Below are positions 53,374 to 62,247 of a stretch of 64,000 nucleotides of DNA, piece by piece. Within the stretch, counting starts at the first letter, position 1; every line of letters starts with the position of its first letter. The DNA is from Altererythrobacter aquiaggeris (lineage in GTDB: Bacteria; Pseudomonadota; Alphaproteobacteria; Sphingomonadales; Sphingomonadaceae): contig NZ_JBANRL010000001.1 of the NCBI RefSeq assembly GCF_037154015.1, positions 2,480,001 through 2,544,000 on the forward strand, given 5' to 3'. The position numbers and the translations under genes are program-made. The notes beneath the pieces were generated by a model. That model did no database searches. It was not told where the DNA came from and saw nothing but the letters and a program-made list of their open reading frames with translations.

Positions 53374-54564
53374 TCAGCTCGCTGCAGGTATTTCATAATC
53401 GGCGGCGCCGGCGGACAGCTTGTCGAAAAACTCGTCAATTTCGGCATCACCGACAACCAGCGGTGGCAACAAGCGCAGCGTATTGTCGCCCGCAGCCACG
53501 GTCAAAAGCTGATGATTGTCGCGTAGATGGACAAAGAACGAGCGGCTTTCGACCTTCATTTTTATACCGAGCATCAAGCCGCGGCCACGCACCAGCTCGA
53601 ACAGATCGGGATAATTGCCGATAAATTGTTCCAGCCGTCCGCGGATGCGTTCACCCTTATCACGAACTTCTGCCAGGAAATGATCGTTGGCAACCGCTTC
53701 CATGATCGCCGTACCCGCTGCCATGGCCAGAGGGTTGCCCCCATAGGTCGAGCCGTGCGTACCGAATGTCATTCCGCGCGCAGCCTTCTCCGTCGCAAGA
53801 CACGCGCCAAGCGGGAATCCGCCGCCGATGCCCTTCGCCGTGGCGACAATATCAGGCGCGATACCGTAGTGCTCATACGCATATAACGTGCCGCTGCGCG
53901 CCACACCGCATTGAACTTCGTCGAGCGCAAGCATCAGATCATGTTCGTCAGCCAGTGCGCGAAGGCCCTGCATAAATCCGTCGGACGCGGGGCGGATACC
54001 ACCCTCGCCCTGGATCGGCTCGACCAGAAACCCGGCGGTTTTCGGGCCGATCAGCGCCTTGGCCGCTTCCAGATCATCGAATTCACAATATTTGAAACCT
54101 TCGAGCATCGGCATGAACCCCGTGTGCATTTTGGTTTGGTTCGATGCGCTGATCGTCGCCATCGTGCGGCCGTGAAAAGCATTGGTGAAGGTGATCAGCT
54201 CATACCTATCGTGATCGCCTGCCGACTGGTGGTATGCACGCGCTGTCTTGATTGCGGTTTCAACCGCTTCGGCTCCTGAATTGGTAAAGAATACGGTATC
54301 GGCGAAGGTTTTATCGACGAGCATTTGTGCCAGCTTCTCGCCCTGCGGGCTACCGTAAAGGTTGGACACGTGCATCAGCGTTGCGGCTTGTTTCTGGATC
54401 GCTTCGATCAAACCGGCGTGAGAATGACCCAGCAGATTGACCGCGATTCCGCTGGCGAAATCGAGATACCGTGTACCGTCTTCGTCAATCAAATGGCAGT
54501 GTTCGCCGCGAACGGGGCGAACACCGCAGCGGGGATAGACTGGCATCAGCGGGGTGATCGACAT
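53374..54564 (-). CDS. argD: Acetylornithine aminotransferase
   Basis: PLP aminotransferase of arginine synthesis. The 396-residue class III enzyme shows [18 protein letters not shown], the cofactor Asp in LALDEVQCG and cofactor Lys in [14 protein letters not shown]. Two starts, 54570 and 54564, are six bases apart; the second has better spacing from GGAG. First gene of argD-argF-hslO. Confidence 0.95.
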   Translation of the reverse strand: MSITPLMPVYPRCGVRPVRGEHCHLIDEDGTRYLDFASGIAVNLLGHSHAGLIEAIQKQAATLMHVSNLYGSPQGEKLAQMLVDKTFADTVFFTNSGAEAVETAIKTARAYHQSAGDHDRYELITFTNAFHGRTMATISASNQTKMHTGFMPMLEGFKYCEFDDLEAAKALIGPKTAGFLVEPIQGEGGIRPASDGFMQGLRALADEHDLMLALDEVQCGVARSGTLYAYEHYGIAPDIVATAKGIGGGFPLGACLATEKAARGMTFGTHGSTYGGNPLAMAAGTAIMEAVANDHFLAEVRDKGERIRGRLEQFIGNYPDLFELVRGRGLMLGIKMKVESRSFFVHLRDNHQLLTVAAGDNTLRLLPPLVVGDAEIDEFFDKLSAGAADYEIPAAS

Positions 54565-54626
54565 AGACATACTCCGAGGGGAAGAAATTATGTTGGAAAC
54601 GGGATTATCCGGATTGCTCTAAACGA

Positions 54627-54657
54627 CAAATGGCGGCCCCGATAGGACCGCCATTTG
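54627..54657 (-). terminator. Terminator downstream of the cold-shock gene
   Basis: 10-bp stem CAAATGGCGG/CCGCCATTTG with an 11-base loop, between the cold-shock gene stop (54686) and argD. It is followed by T-rich sequence on both strands and probably ends the minus-strand cold-shock transcript. Confidence 0.75.
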
Positions 54658-54685
54658 CGTTTTCTGCCATATTGATGGCTACGGC

Positions 54686-55486
54686 TTAGTCCTCTGCAGG
54701 CACCAGGTTCACGGCAGAATGCTTTCCCCGTCGATCAACTTCGAGATCGAACGTGTAACGCTGGCCTTCATCGATGCCGCTAAGTCCTGAGCGTTCAACT
54801 GCACTGATATGCACGAACGCATCAGGCTGCCCGTCATCACGAACGATAAAGCCAAAGCCTTTCATCGTGTTGAAGAATTTGACCGTTCCGGTGGCCTTTT
54901 CTCCCGTCAGTTCACGTTGCGGGGCACCGCCCCGGTCGCCGCTAGCGCTTTCACGCGGGGCGCTTTTCGTGACAGCGATCACATCGCCAACGACCTGAAG
55001 ATCCTGAGCGGACACTTTGCCGCCGCGATCGACCAGATTATACTCAAGTCCTTGCCCTTCGGCGAGACCTTCGAGCCCGGCGCGCTCAACAGCGGAAATA
55101 TGGACGAACACGTCCTCGCCGCCATCTTCCTGCGCGATGAAGCCGAAGCCCTTGTCGCCGTTGAAGAACTTTACCTGACCCTTGCCTGTCCCAACGACCT
55201 GGGCCGGCATACGGTTGCCGCCACCGCCACCGCCAGCACCGCCGCCGGAAAAGCCGCCACCGCCAGAAGAACCACCGCCGAAGCCGCCAACGCGATTACC
55301 GCCGCCGCCGAACCCGCCGCGATCGTTGCCGCCGCCGCCAAATCCACCGCGATCTCCGCCGCGGTCATTACCGCCGCCGAATCCGCCGCGGTCTCCGCCG
55401 CCTCCGAATCCGCCGTCAAAGCTTTCTTCGCCAAATCCGTCGCGTTTGTCTCTACCGCGCCCGCGACGCCCTCTATCGTAACCCAT
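54686..55486 (-). CDS. Double cold-shock-domain protein with Gly/Arg-rich N-terminus
   Basis: 266-residue nucleic-acid-binding protein. Residues 1-95 are a Gly/Arg/Asp low-complexity region with repeated DRGGFGGG units. Two cold-shock domains follow, each with RNP1 and RNP2 motifs (KGFGFIAQ/VFVHI about residues 100-170; KGFGFIVR/AFVHI about 195-262). Double-CSD proteins are common in alphaproteobacteria; the long RGG-like N-terminus is unusual and could drive RNA binding or condensate formation (inference). Confidence 0.92.
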   Translation of the reverse strand: MGYDRGRRGRGRDKRDGFGEESFDGGFGGGGDRGGFGGGNDRGGDRGGFGGGGNDRGGFGGGGNRVGGFGGGSSGGGGFSGGGAGGGGGGNRMPAQVVGTGKGQVKFFNGDKGFGFIAQEDGGEDVFVHISAVERAGLEGLAEGQGLEYNLVDRGGKVSAQDLQVVGDVIAVTKSAPRESASGDRGGAPQRELTGEKATGTVKFFNTMKGFGFIVRDDGQPDAFVHISAVERSGLSGIDEGQRYTFDLEVDRRGKHSAVNLVPAED

Positions 55487-55777
55487 AGTATTAAACGTAC
55501 CTTCGTCTCGCCCTATCGAAATCCATCGGCCGCACGGGCGTGTCGCGCCGACAATTGAAGGGGCGAATCAACAAATGCAATCGTCCGCACCTTCCACACG
55601 GCGTGAGGATATAGCGCAGAAATACCCGAGAGGCGAATAATTTAAGCGAGGTCTGATCTCGCCGGCAAAGATCGGGGTTTCTTCAATGCGCCGGGCGGGC
55701 TAGAATTGGGACGAACCAGGCGAAAGCCAGACCGCTGCCGCGACAAAAGCAGCTGTAGCAAGATCGGAAATTCGAAA

Positions 55778-56209
55778 ATGTTCCGCAAACTGTCAGAAGA
55801 CATGATGGCCAGTCCTCAAATCACGCTCGGCGATGTTGCGAACGCTGCAAGGCAGGGCGTAAAACTGATCATCAACAATCGCCCCGATGACGAGGAAGCA
55901 GGCCAGTTAGCGGGAAGCGATATCGAAGCGGCCGCAAAAGCGCATGACATCGCTTACCGCGCAATTCCGGTCGGCCATGACGGTTTCGGCGAATCCCAGA
56001 TCAAAGCCATGGGAGATGCTCTGGATGGTGCGGAGGGTAAAGTTCTGGCCTACTGCCGTTCGGGTACGCGATCGACCTTCCTGTGGGCGCTGGCGCGCGC
56101 CGGTCAGGGTTACGATACGCAAGAACTGGCAACCATGGCTTCAAGCGCGGGCTACGACCTTTCGCCCATCAGTCCGGCTTTGGATATGTTAGCCGTCAAG
56201 GCGAAATGA
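55778..56209 (+). CDS. TIGR01244/DUF442 family sulphur transferase or phosphatase
   Basis: 143-residue protein of the Blh N-terminal-like family with a dual-specificity phosphatase fold. The P-loop-like active site is AYCRSGTRSTFLW with the reactive Cys. IINNRPDDEEAGQL is the typical N-terminal element. ATG at 55778 (MFRKLSEDM) is chosen over 55706, which would add unconserved sequence. Probably handles sulphide-derived persulphides, as related family members do (inference). Confidence 0.87.
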   Translation: MFRKLSEDMMASPQITLGDVANAARQGVKLIINNRPDDEEAGQLAGSDIEAAAKAHDIAYRAIPVGHDGFGESQIKAMGDALDGAEGKVLAYCRSGTRSTFLWALARAGQGYDTQELATMASSAGYDLSPISPALDMLAVKAK

Positions 56210-56607
56210 GCGCGCAATTCATCCAGTTTGCCGCTTCGTTGGCAGCCATATTGTTTATCGCATGGCTGGCCAGCAAACTTGGCCTGGGCGGAGACGCACG
56301 CATCCTCAACGAAGACCATGCGAAAGAACTTGCTGACGAGGCACTTTGCGGATTTCACGCCACTGCAGTTGCGCTCGACAAATCGGGCATGGGTGCATTG
56401 CTGCGGGGTGCCGACGGGCGGGTGATGTTGCTGCGCCGCCACGGCAGCCATTTTGCGGGAAGAATATTGGATAATCACGCAAACGTCAGGCTTGAACAGA
56501 ATTTTCTGACTTTAGCGACGAACGAATCCACCTTCGGAGAGTTCACCCTCGATCTTGGCGCGGATGCGCAAGATTGGGCCGCTAGCTTACGCGGGCTGGG
56601 AAGATGA
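56206..56607 (+). CDS. Membrane-anchored protein of unknown function
   Basis: 133-residue protein with one N-terminal membrane helix (about residues 5-25, AASLAAILFIAWLASKLG) and a soluble C-terminal domain (residues 35-133) with DGRVMLLRRHGSHFAGRIL. I do not recognise a family with confidence. Its ATG overlaps the previous stop by four bases, so it is coupled to the DUF442 gene, and it is three bases ahead of the hydroxylase gene. Confidence 0.75.
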   Translation: MSAQFIQFAASLAAILFIAWLASKLGLGGDARILNEDHAKELADEALCGFHATAVALDKSGMGALLRGADGRVMLLRRHGSHFAGRILDNHANVRLEQNFLTLATNESTFGEFTLDLGADAQDWAASLRGLGR

Positions 56608-56610
56608 CCG

Positions 56611-57504
56611 ATGCCTGATTTCAATCCTGTCGATTATGCGGTGCCCGGGTTTGTCCTGCTGGTGCTGCTTGAAATGTGGTGGGCAAAGCGGCGGCGGCCC
56701 GAGGCGTATGAACCCCGCGATACGCTGACTTCGCTGGCATTCGGTTTGGGGAGCACAGTTGCAGGATTGTTGTTTGGCGGCGCGATAATCACGCTGTCGT
56801 ACTGGCTTTATCAATTCCGTCTATTCGACTTCGGGTTTGTCTGGTGGGCTTGGCCGATTGCCTTCGTGCTGGACGATTTCGCTTATTATTGGTTCCACCG
56901 CTTCGCGCACCGCGTGCGCTGGTTCTGGGCCAGCCATGTGAACCACCACTCCAGCCAGCACTATAATCTCAGCACTGCACTGCGGCAGAGCTGGACCAGC
57001 TTTTTCGCGTTCAGCTTCGTATTTCGCATCCCTATCGTTCTGCTCGGCTTCCATCCGGTGATGGGACTGTTCGTCGGAGCGATAAATCTGATTTACCAGT
57101 TCTGGATCCACACCGAAGCGATCAGAAGGATGCCGCGCTGGTTCGAAGCTGTGATGAACACCCCCAGCCACCACCGCGTGCATCATGCCACCAATCCGCT
57201 TTATCTTGACCGGAATTATGCCGGAACATTTATCGTTTGGGACAAGCTGTTCGGAACGTTTCAAGGCGAGCAGGACGACCAGCGCATACGCTATGGCATT
57301 GTCAGGCAGCTTGGCAGCTTCAATCTGCTTTGGGCAGTGTTTCACGAATGGGTGGGCATAGCGAGAGACGTTCGGACTGCCCCGTGGCGCCACAAGTTAG
57401 GTTATATTTGGCGCCCGCCCGGCTGGACCCATGATGGCAGCCGCGACACATCCGACGCGATCAGATCGCGCTGGCTGGCCCAACAAAAAAGCCAAAAAGA
57501 CTGA
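56611..57504 (+). CDS. Sterol desaturase/fatty acid hydroxylase family protein
   Basis: 297-residue integral membrane di-iron enzyme. His boxes HRFAH, HVNHH and HHRVHH lie at about residues 95-200 among membrane segments. Family members hydroxylate or desaturate lipids; the substrate here is unknown, but sphingolipid or hopanoid modification would fit this lineage (inference). Confidence 0.88.
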   Translation: MPDFNPVDYAVPGFVLLVLLEMWWAKRRRPEAYEPRDTLTSLAFGLGSTVAGLLFGGAIITLSYWLYQFRLFDFGFVWWAWPIAFVLDDFAYYWFHRFAHRVRWFWASHVNHHSSQHYNLSTALRQSWTSFFAFSFVFRIPIVLLGFHPVMGLFVGAINLIYQFWIHTEAIRRMPRWFEAVMNTPSHHRVHHATNPLYLDRNYAGTFIVWDKLFGTFQGEQDDQRIRYGIVRQLGSFNLLWAVFHEWVGIARDVRTAPWRHKLGYIWRPPGWTHDGSRDTSDAIRSRWLAQQKSQKD

Positions 57505-57548
57505 CGAAGCGATTGCCGGAAGTTAATCGCACGATTAACCCTGCAATC

Positions 57549-59162
57549 ATGAGCAACCAAACCCACAAGTTCGACATCATCGTAATCGGCGCGGGCAGCG
57601 CGGGCAGTGCTGCAGCCGCGCGGCTTGCGGAAGACGGCACCAAACGCGTGTGTTTGCTGGAAGCCGGCGGCAAGATGGCGCATCTGGCGACCCGCGTTCC
57701 CGGCCTCCTGACGTTTTTGCCGAAAAGCGGTAACTGGAGTTTCGATACCGAACCGATGGAGGCGCTGAACGGCCGCGTGGGTTACCAGCCGCGTGGGCGC
57801 GGATTAGGCGGCTCGTCCGCAACCAACGGTATGGTCTATATCCGGGGCAATCCGTGGGACTATGACAATTGGGCTGAACTGGGTTGCACAGGTTGGGCGT
57901 GGGACGATGTATTACCTGTGTTCAAGCGTCAGGAAAACAATGCGCGCGGCGCAGATGATTTGCACGGTGCCGGCGGCCCGCTGCACGTGAACGAGCAAAT
58001 CAGCCCTAGCCCGGTGGCACAGGCATTTGTCGATTCCGCTGCCCGATTGCAGATACCGTATAACGATGATTTCAACGGCCTGCGTCAGGAAGGGGTTGGC
58101 CTGTATCAGGTCACCCAGAGCAATGGTGAACGTTGGTCTTCGGCACGTGCCTTCCTCGAACCACTTGCTGGTAAAGACAACCTTGTCGTCCGCACAGATG
58201 TGCTGGTGGAAAAGATTGAAATCGAAAACGGCCGCGCGACGGGCGTGACCGTTCGCAGCGGGGGCCGTCTGGGTAGCAAGCGCGAGACGCTGGAGGCGCG
58301 CGGCGGAGTTGTGGTGTCCGCGGGCGCATTCGGATCACCGCATATCTTGATGCTATCGGGCATCGGCCCTGCGGACGAACTCAAAAAGCATGGCATTGAT
58401 ATAAAACTGGATAAAGCCGCTGTCGGTGCCGATTTGCAGGATCACTGCGATTTTCTGACCAGTTACGAGCTCGACGATCTAAGTCTGTTCGGCGGATCGC
58501 TGCGCGGTGTCTGGCAACTGGCCAAAGCCTTTGCCGAACATCGCCGCCACCGCACCGGAATGCTCACCACCAATTTTGCCGAGAGCGGCGGTTTTGCAAC
58601 GATCCGCCCCGATGCGCCGGCTCCAGATGTCCAATTCCATTTTATGCGCGCGATCATCCAGAACCATGGCCGGGACAAGCCGAAGGAGCACGGCTTCTCG
58701 CTGCATGTTTGTGTCCTGCGTCCTGAAAGTCGCGGCTGGGTAAGGCTGCATAGCCCTGATCCGGCAGCCGCACCGGCAATCAACCCCAACTTCCTTTCCG
58801 ACGACCGTGATATGGCACTCATGAAAGACGCCGCACGCCTGATGGCGCGCATCGCAGACACCCCGCCGCTGTCGCAGTTGGGAGCGAGAGATCGCCACCC
58901 GATCGATTATGAAGATGACCGCGCTCTCGAAGCGCGCATTCGCGAGGTATCCGATACGATTTATCACCCGGTGGGCACATGCAGAATGGGCCCGCACGAT
59001 GATGATGTGGTAAATCCGGCATTGGCGCTGCGCGGGATCGACAATCTTTGGGTGGCCGATGCCAGTATCATGCCCCGCCTGGTTTCAGGCAATACAAATG
59101 CCCCCAGCATGATGATCGGCGAACGGTGCGGCGATTTCGTAAAGGCTGCGCTGTCAAACTGA
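57549..59162 (+). CDS. GMC-family FAD oxidoreductase (choline/alcohol dehydrogenase type)
   Basis: 537-residue flavoenzyme. FAD motif GAGSAGSAAAARLAEDG near the N-terminus, the GMC signature RGRGLGGSSATNGMVYIRG, and C-terminal YHPVGTCRMG and NTNAPSMMIGER with the catalytic His/Asn region. The ATG at 57549 gives MSNQTHKFDIIVIGAG; TTG at 57513 is less likely. It is the fourth of five co-directional genes. Alcohol substrate unknown. Confidence 0.92.
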   Translation: MSNQTHKFDIIVIGAGSAGSAAAARLAEDGTKRVCLLEAGGKMAHLATRVPGLLTFLPKSGNWSFDTEPMEALNGRVGYQPRGRGLGGSSATNGMVYIRGNPWDYDNWAELGCTGWAWDDVLPVFKRQENNARGADDLHGAGGPLHVNEQISPSPVAQAFVDSAARLQIPYNDDFNGLRQEGVGLYQVTQSNGERWSSARAFLEPLAGKDNLVVRTDVLVEKIEIENGRATGVTVRSGGRLGSKRETLEARGGVVVSAGAFGSPHILMLSGIGPADELKKHGIDIKLDKAAVGADLQDHCDFLTSYELDDLSLFGGSLRGVWQLAKAFAEHRRHRTGMLTTNFAESGGFATIRPDAPAPDVQFHFMRAIIQNHGRDKPKEHGFSLHVCVLRPESRGWVRLHSPDPAAAPAINPNFLSDDRDMALMKDAARLMARIADTPPLSQLGARDRHPIDYEDDRALEARIREVSDTIYHPVGTCRMGPHDDDVVNPALALRGIDNLWVADASIMPRLVSGNTNAPSMMIGERCGDFVKAALSN

Positions 59163-59527
59163 AGCTGCAGCGATGGGCTGCAGCGCTCAATTGTGATGTG
59201 ATCGCGCTGTGGATTGCAGCGAGAGATCGGCGTACGCCCTTGCTGGCGAAAATCGTGGCCACGATGACCGCCGCCTACGCATTCAGCCCCATCGACCTGA
59301 TCCCCGACTTTATCCCGGTGCTGGGGTTGCTGGACGATCTGCTGCTGGTTCCCGCCGGGATCTGGTTGGTAATCCGGCTGATCCCGCCCGCGCTGTTTGC
59401 GAAATTCCGGCTTCGCGCAGCGGCAATTGCTCGGCGCCCGGGTAAAGCCGGCTTTGCGGCGATGTTGCCGGTGCTGCTGACATGGGCGGGACTGGTGGCG
59501 GCTTCGGCAATTCTGCTTTGGCGATAA
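59126..59527 (+). CDS. DUF1232 (YkvA-like) membrane protein
   Basis: About 133 residues; DUF1232 core AAYAFSPIDLIPDFIPVLGLLDDLLLVP with an additional C-terminal helix. Function unknown. The start is uncertain: the family would begin near KLKLQRWAAALN, where no ATG, GTG or TTG occurs in frame. The nearest is GTG at 59126, inside the GMC gene, giving a 36-base overlap. A CTG start at the expected point is possible. Confidence 0.75.
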   Translation: MRRFRKGCAVKLKLQRWAAALNCDVIALWIAARDRRTPLLAKIVATMTAAYAFSPIDLIPDFIPVLGLLDDLLLVPAGIWLVIRLIPPALFAKFRLRAAAIARRPGKAGFAAMLPVLLTWAGLVAASAILLWR

Positions 59528-59529
59528 AG

Positions 59530-59557
59530 AGGGGCCGAAGCATACGCTTCGGCCCCT
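59530..59557. terminator. Bidirectional terminator between DUF1232 and the TonB receptor
   Basis: 12-bp perfect stem AGGGGCCGAAGC/GCTTCGGCCCCT with a four-base loop between two convergent genes. Tail sequences are only modestly T-rich on either side. Confidence 0.75.
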
Positions 59558-59584
59558 TCACCATTTTACCATTGGGTAATCCGG

Positions 59585-61990
59585 TTAGAACGACTTGCGG
59601 ACCGTCATCCCGAAGGTGCGCGGCTGGTTGGTTGCAAATCCCAACCTGGCCCGGCCGCCGCGTTCGCGGTCGAACGACAGCAGCGCATTTTCATCAAGCA
59701 CATTGTTGATATAGGCCGTGACAGACAGCCCGTTTTCAAAATCGACACCCGCGCTCAGGTTGATCACCTCGTATGATGGCAGCACCAGATTCAGCACGGT
59801 GGCATCGTTGCCGGTCGCCCCGCCGAACGGCAGGCCCGCCACGAAACTGCGCGGGTTGCCTTCCTGATCGCTTGGCTGGGTAATGCGGTTTCCAATGTGC
59901 TGTACGGATGCCGCGACGTAGGCTTCTGCGCCATCGCTAACCGGGTAAGTATAAGACGCATTGGCCGAAATCTGGAACTTCGGCACTGTCGGCAACCGGT
60001 TCCCGTCACGAATCCCGGCGATCACGACGCCGTCAACGGTGGTAACCGAAGAGTCGAATTTCGCACTCAGCACGCTACCCGACACTCCGAGGTCCAGACC
60101 ATTTGTCGGCGACGTGGTCAGTTCAAACTCTACCCCTTGCGAATGCGCCTTGGGCACGTTGAACACCACGCGTGACGAACAGCTGCCCGCATCGGCGGTC
60201 ACCTGCAAGTTGCTGATGTCGGAATAGAATGCCGCCGCGTTGAAAGTGAAGCCGCGGCCCTGGGTCTTGATGCCCAGTTCGTAATTCCACAAGGTTTCAT
60301 CTTCATAGCCGGGCCGGCCGCCGAATGTCTGCGCATCTGGCCCGCCCGGAACACCACCATCGCATAGCGGCAGGTTGAGCGGATCGTTGATCCCGCCAAG
60401 CCGGAAACCCTTGGCCGCTTGCGCGTTGACCGTAATAGACGGCGATGCCTCGTAACTCAGCAGAAAACGGGGCGTAAACCCGTCGGAAGTCGTGGTGCCG
60501 GTCTGGTCGTCTCCATTGGAGAACAGACCGCCCGAAACAAACCGCCGGTCTTCGGTGAAATCGTAATACCGGCCGCCAACGGTGGCGGTCAGACTTTCAC
60601 CGATCAGATAACTTGCTTCGCCGAACACCGCAATTTGTTCGATATCGTACGTTATATCGGCATTATAAGGCGAATCGGGCCCGAACCCATTGGCCGTTGC
60701 GGCCACAGTTCCGGCACCCAGTGTTGCATCGGTGAAGGCATCATAGCCGGGCGTAGGCAGCCGCTGTGCATAATCACGGCTGGTATCGGAATAGAACCCG
60801 CCAAACACCCATTGGAATGGCCCGGCATTGTTGGAACTCAGCCGCAATTCCTGCGTGAAGGATTGGACCTTGGTGGAATCGCGCAGGTTCGACGGTAGCA
60901 GCACGCCAGCATCGGGATAACCCAGATCGACCGACACACTGCCCGTCAGCGCGCTGGCATCGCGGCTGACCAGGATGTCACGGTCGGTATAGCTGGTGAC
61001 GGATGTAAGATCGACACCGCCAAGCCCGACTTCGATCACCGCATCGGCAATCAGGGTTTCATCCTCAAACGCTTCGCGCAAGAGCAGGAATTGTTCGCGT
61101 TCGTCGAATGTCACTGCCGGACGCGTGGTGGTAAAGGGGTTGGCGTAGAGGTTGAAAACCTCCTGACGGTTGAAGCCGCCCGCCGTGACTTTCTGGTATA
61201 TCACCCGCGGGGTGATCGACAAATTGCTGGTCGGTTCAAACGTCAGCGCCAGACGTCCGCCATAGCGTTCGCCGCTGTTGACATTCTCATCAACCGAGCC
61301 GCCTTCGCGCAGGGCATCGATAAAGCCGCCATAGCGGGTGTAATAGCCCACCGCGCGTGCGGCTGCATTGGCTCCCAGCGGAATATTGACCGCGCCCTTG
61401 ATATGGCCGCCCAGATCCCCGCCATCGACAAGGTTGAGGTTGGCTTCGAGCGAACCTTCGGTTTTTCCGATAGTGGGCTGATTGGTGATGTAGCGGATGG
61501 TGCCGCCGACAGATCCCGAACCGAACAGGGTGCCCTGCGGTCCGCGCAGCGTTTCCACCCGGTTGAGATCAAACAGATCCAGGTCCGGCGTGAACAGCGA
61601 CAGGGAAATGACCGATTCGTCGACATACACGCCGACCTGTTCTTTTACGCCAGGCTGGTCGCGGACGATCTGCCCGGCGGAAACCCCGCGGATCGATACC
61701 TGGCTTTGCCCGGGACCCAAGTTCTGCACGGCAAGTCCGGCGACGTTGCGCGACAGATCTTCCAGCGTGACAGCGCCGGTTTTCTGAATGTCTTCAGCGG
61801 TCTGCGCGTTGATCGAGAATGGCACGTCCTGAACGGTCGAATCGCGCTTCGTGGCGGTCACGACGATGATGTTCTGCCCGGATTCGTCCTGCTGCTGGGC
61901 CAGTGCCGGCGTCGCAGCGCAGGCAAAGGCGCAGGTGCCGAGCAATGCGGCACGCAGCGCCGCGGCGTGATGGAATGCGGATTTGGCCAT
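59585..61990 (-). CDS. TonB-dependent receptor
   Basis: 801-residue outer-membrane receptor: signal peptide to about residue 31, a TonB box-like IIVVTATKRDS, a plug domain with VSIRGVSAG and LRGPQGTLFGSGSVGGTIRY, and a large beta-barrel ending in aromatic MTVRKSF. Part of the large sphingomonad family of TonB receptors; ligand unknown. No transport partners are adjacent. Confidence 0.94.
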   Translation of the reverse strand: MAKSAFHHAAALRAALLGTCAFACAATPALAQQQDESGQNIIVVTATKRDSTVQDVPFSINAQTAEDIQKTGAVTLEDLSRNVAGLAVQNLGPGQSQVSIRGVSAGQIVRDQPGVKEQVGVYVDESVISLSLFTPDLDLFDLNRVETLRGPQGTLFGSGSVGGTIRYITNQPTIGKTEGSLEANLNLVDGGDLGGHIKGAVNIPLGANAAARAVGYYTRYGGFIDALREGGSVDENVNSGERYGGRLALTFEPTSNLSITPRVIYQKVTAGGFNRQEVFNLYANPFTTTRPAVTFDEREQFLLLREAFEDETLIADAVIEVGLGGVDLTSVTSYTDRDILVSRDASALTGSVSVDLGYPDAGVLLPSNLRDSTKVQSFTQELRLSSNNAGPFQWVFGGFYSDTSRDYAQRLPTPGYDAFTDATLGAGTVAATANGFGPDSPYNADITYDIEQIAVFGEASYLIGESLTATVGGRYYDFTEDRRFVSGGLFSNGDDQTGTTTSDGFTPRFLLSYEASPSITVNAQAAKGFRLGGINDPLNLPLCDGGVPGGPDAQTFGGRPGYEDETLWNYELGIKTQGRGFTFNAAAFYSDISNLQVTADAGSCSSRVVFNVPKAHSQGVEFELTTSPTNGLDLGVSGSVLSAKFDSSVTTVDGVVIAGIRDGNRLPTVPKFQISANASYTYPVSDGAEAYVAASVQHIGNRITQPSDQEGNPRSFVAGLPFGGATGNDATVLNLVLPSYEVINLSAGVDFENGLSVTAYINNVLDENALLSFDRERGGRARLGFATNQPRTFGMTVRKSF

Positions 61991-62247
61991 GAGTATTTCC
62001 TCCCATTTGACAAAGGTCTTGCGCCCCTCATGGTCAAGAATGAATCAGTCCTGCAGGATTGGCAACTGGCACAGGGCGAAATCGGCGCAGGTGTTTCATC
62101 GATGCCACACACATCCCGCGCATTTGCGATGGCAAAAAAAAGGGGCCGGAGCGCCATGCTCCGACCCGTTCGAGTTTTTGTTCGCAGGAGGAACAATTTC
62201 TGGCGGGACCGGGGGAGAGAAATTTCCGGCCCCGCCAAACTGGTGTA
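61991..62247. other. Gap between the TonB receptor and amt
   Basis: 257 bases. It holds the minus-strand amt terminator at 62134-62167 and otherwise no supported gene. The TonB receptor promoter should lie here; no clear boxes were seen. Confidence 0.5.
62134..62167 (-). terminator. Terminator of amt (minus strand)
   Basis: Read on the minus strand, GGGTCGGAGC pairs with GCTCCGGCCC (one mismatch) around ATGGC, followed by an eight-T run (the A-run at 62134-62141 on the plus strand). Confidence 0.85.

Noticed and set aside
54809-55558. 249-codon Ala-rich frame opposite the cold-shock gene
   Set aside because: Shadow of the Gly/Arg repeats and cold-shock domains on the other strand; no ribosome site or domain.
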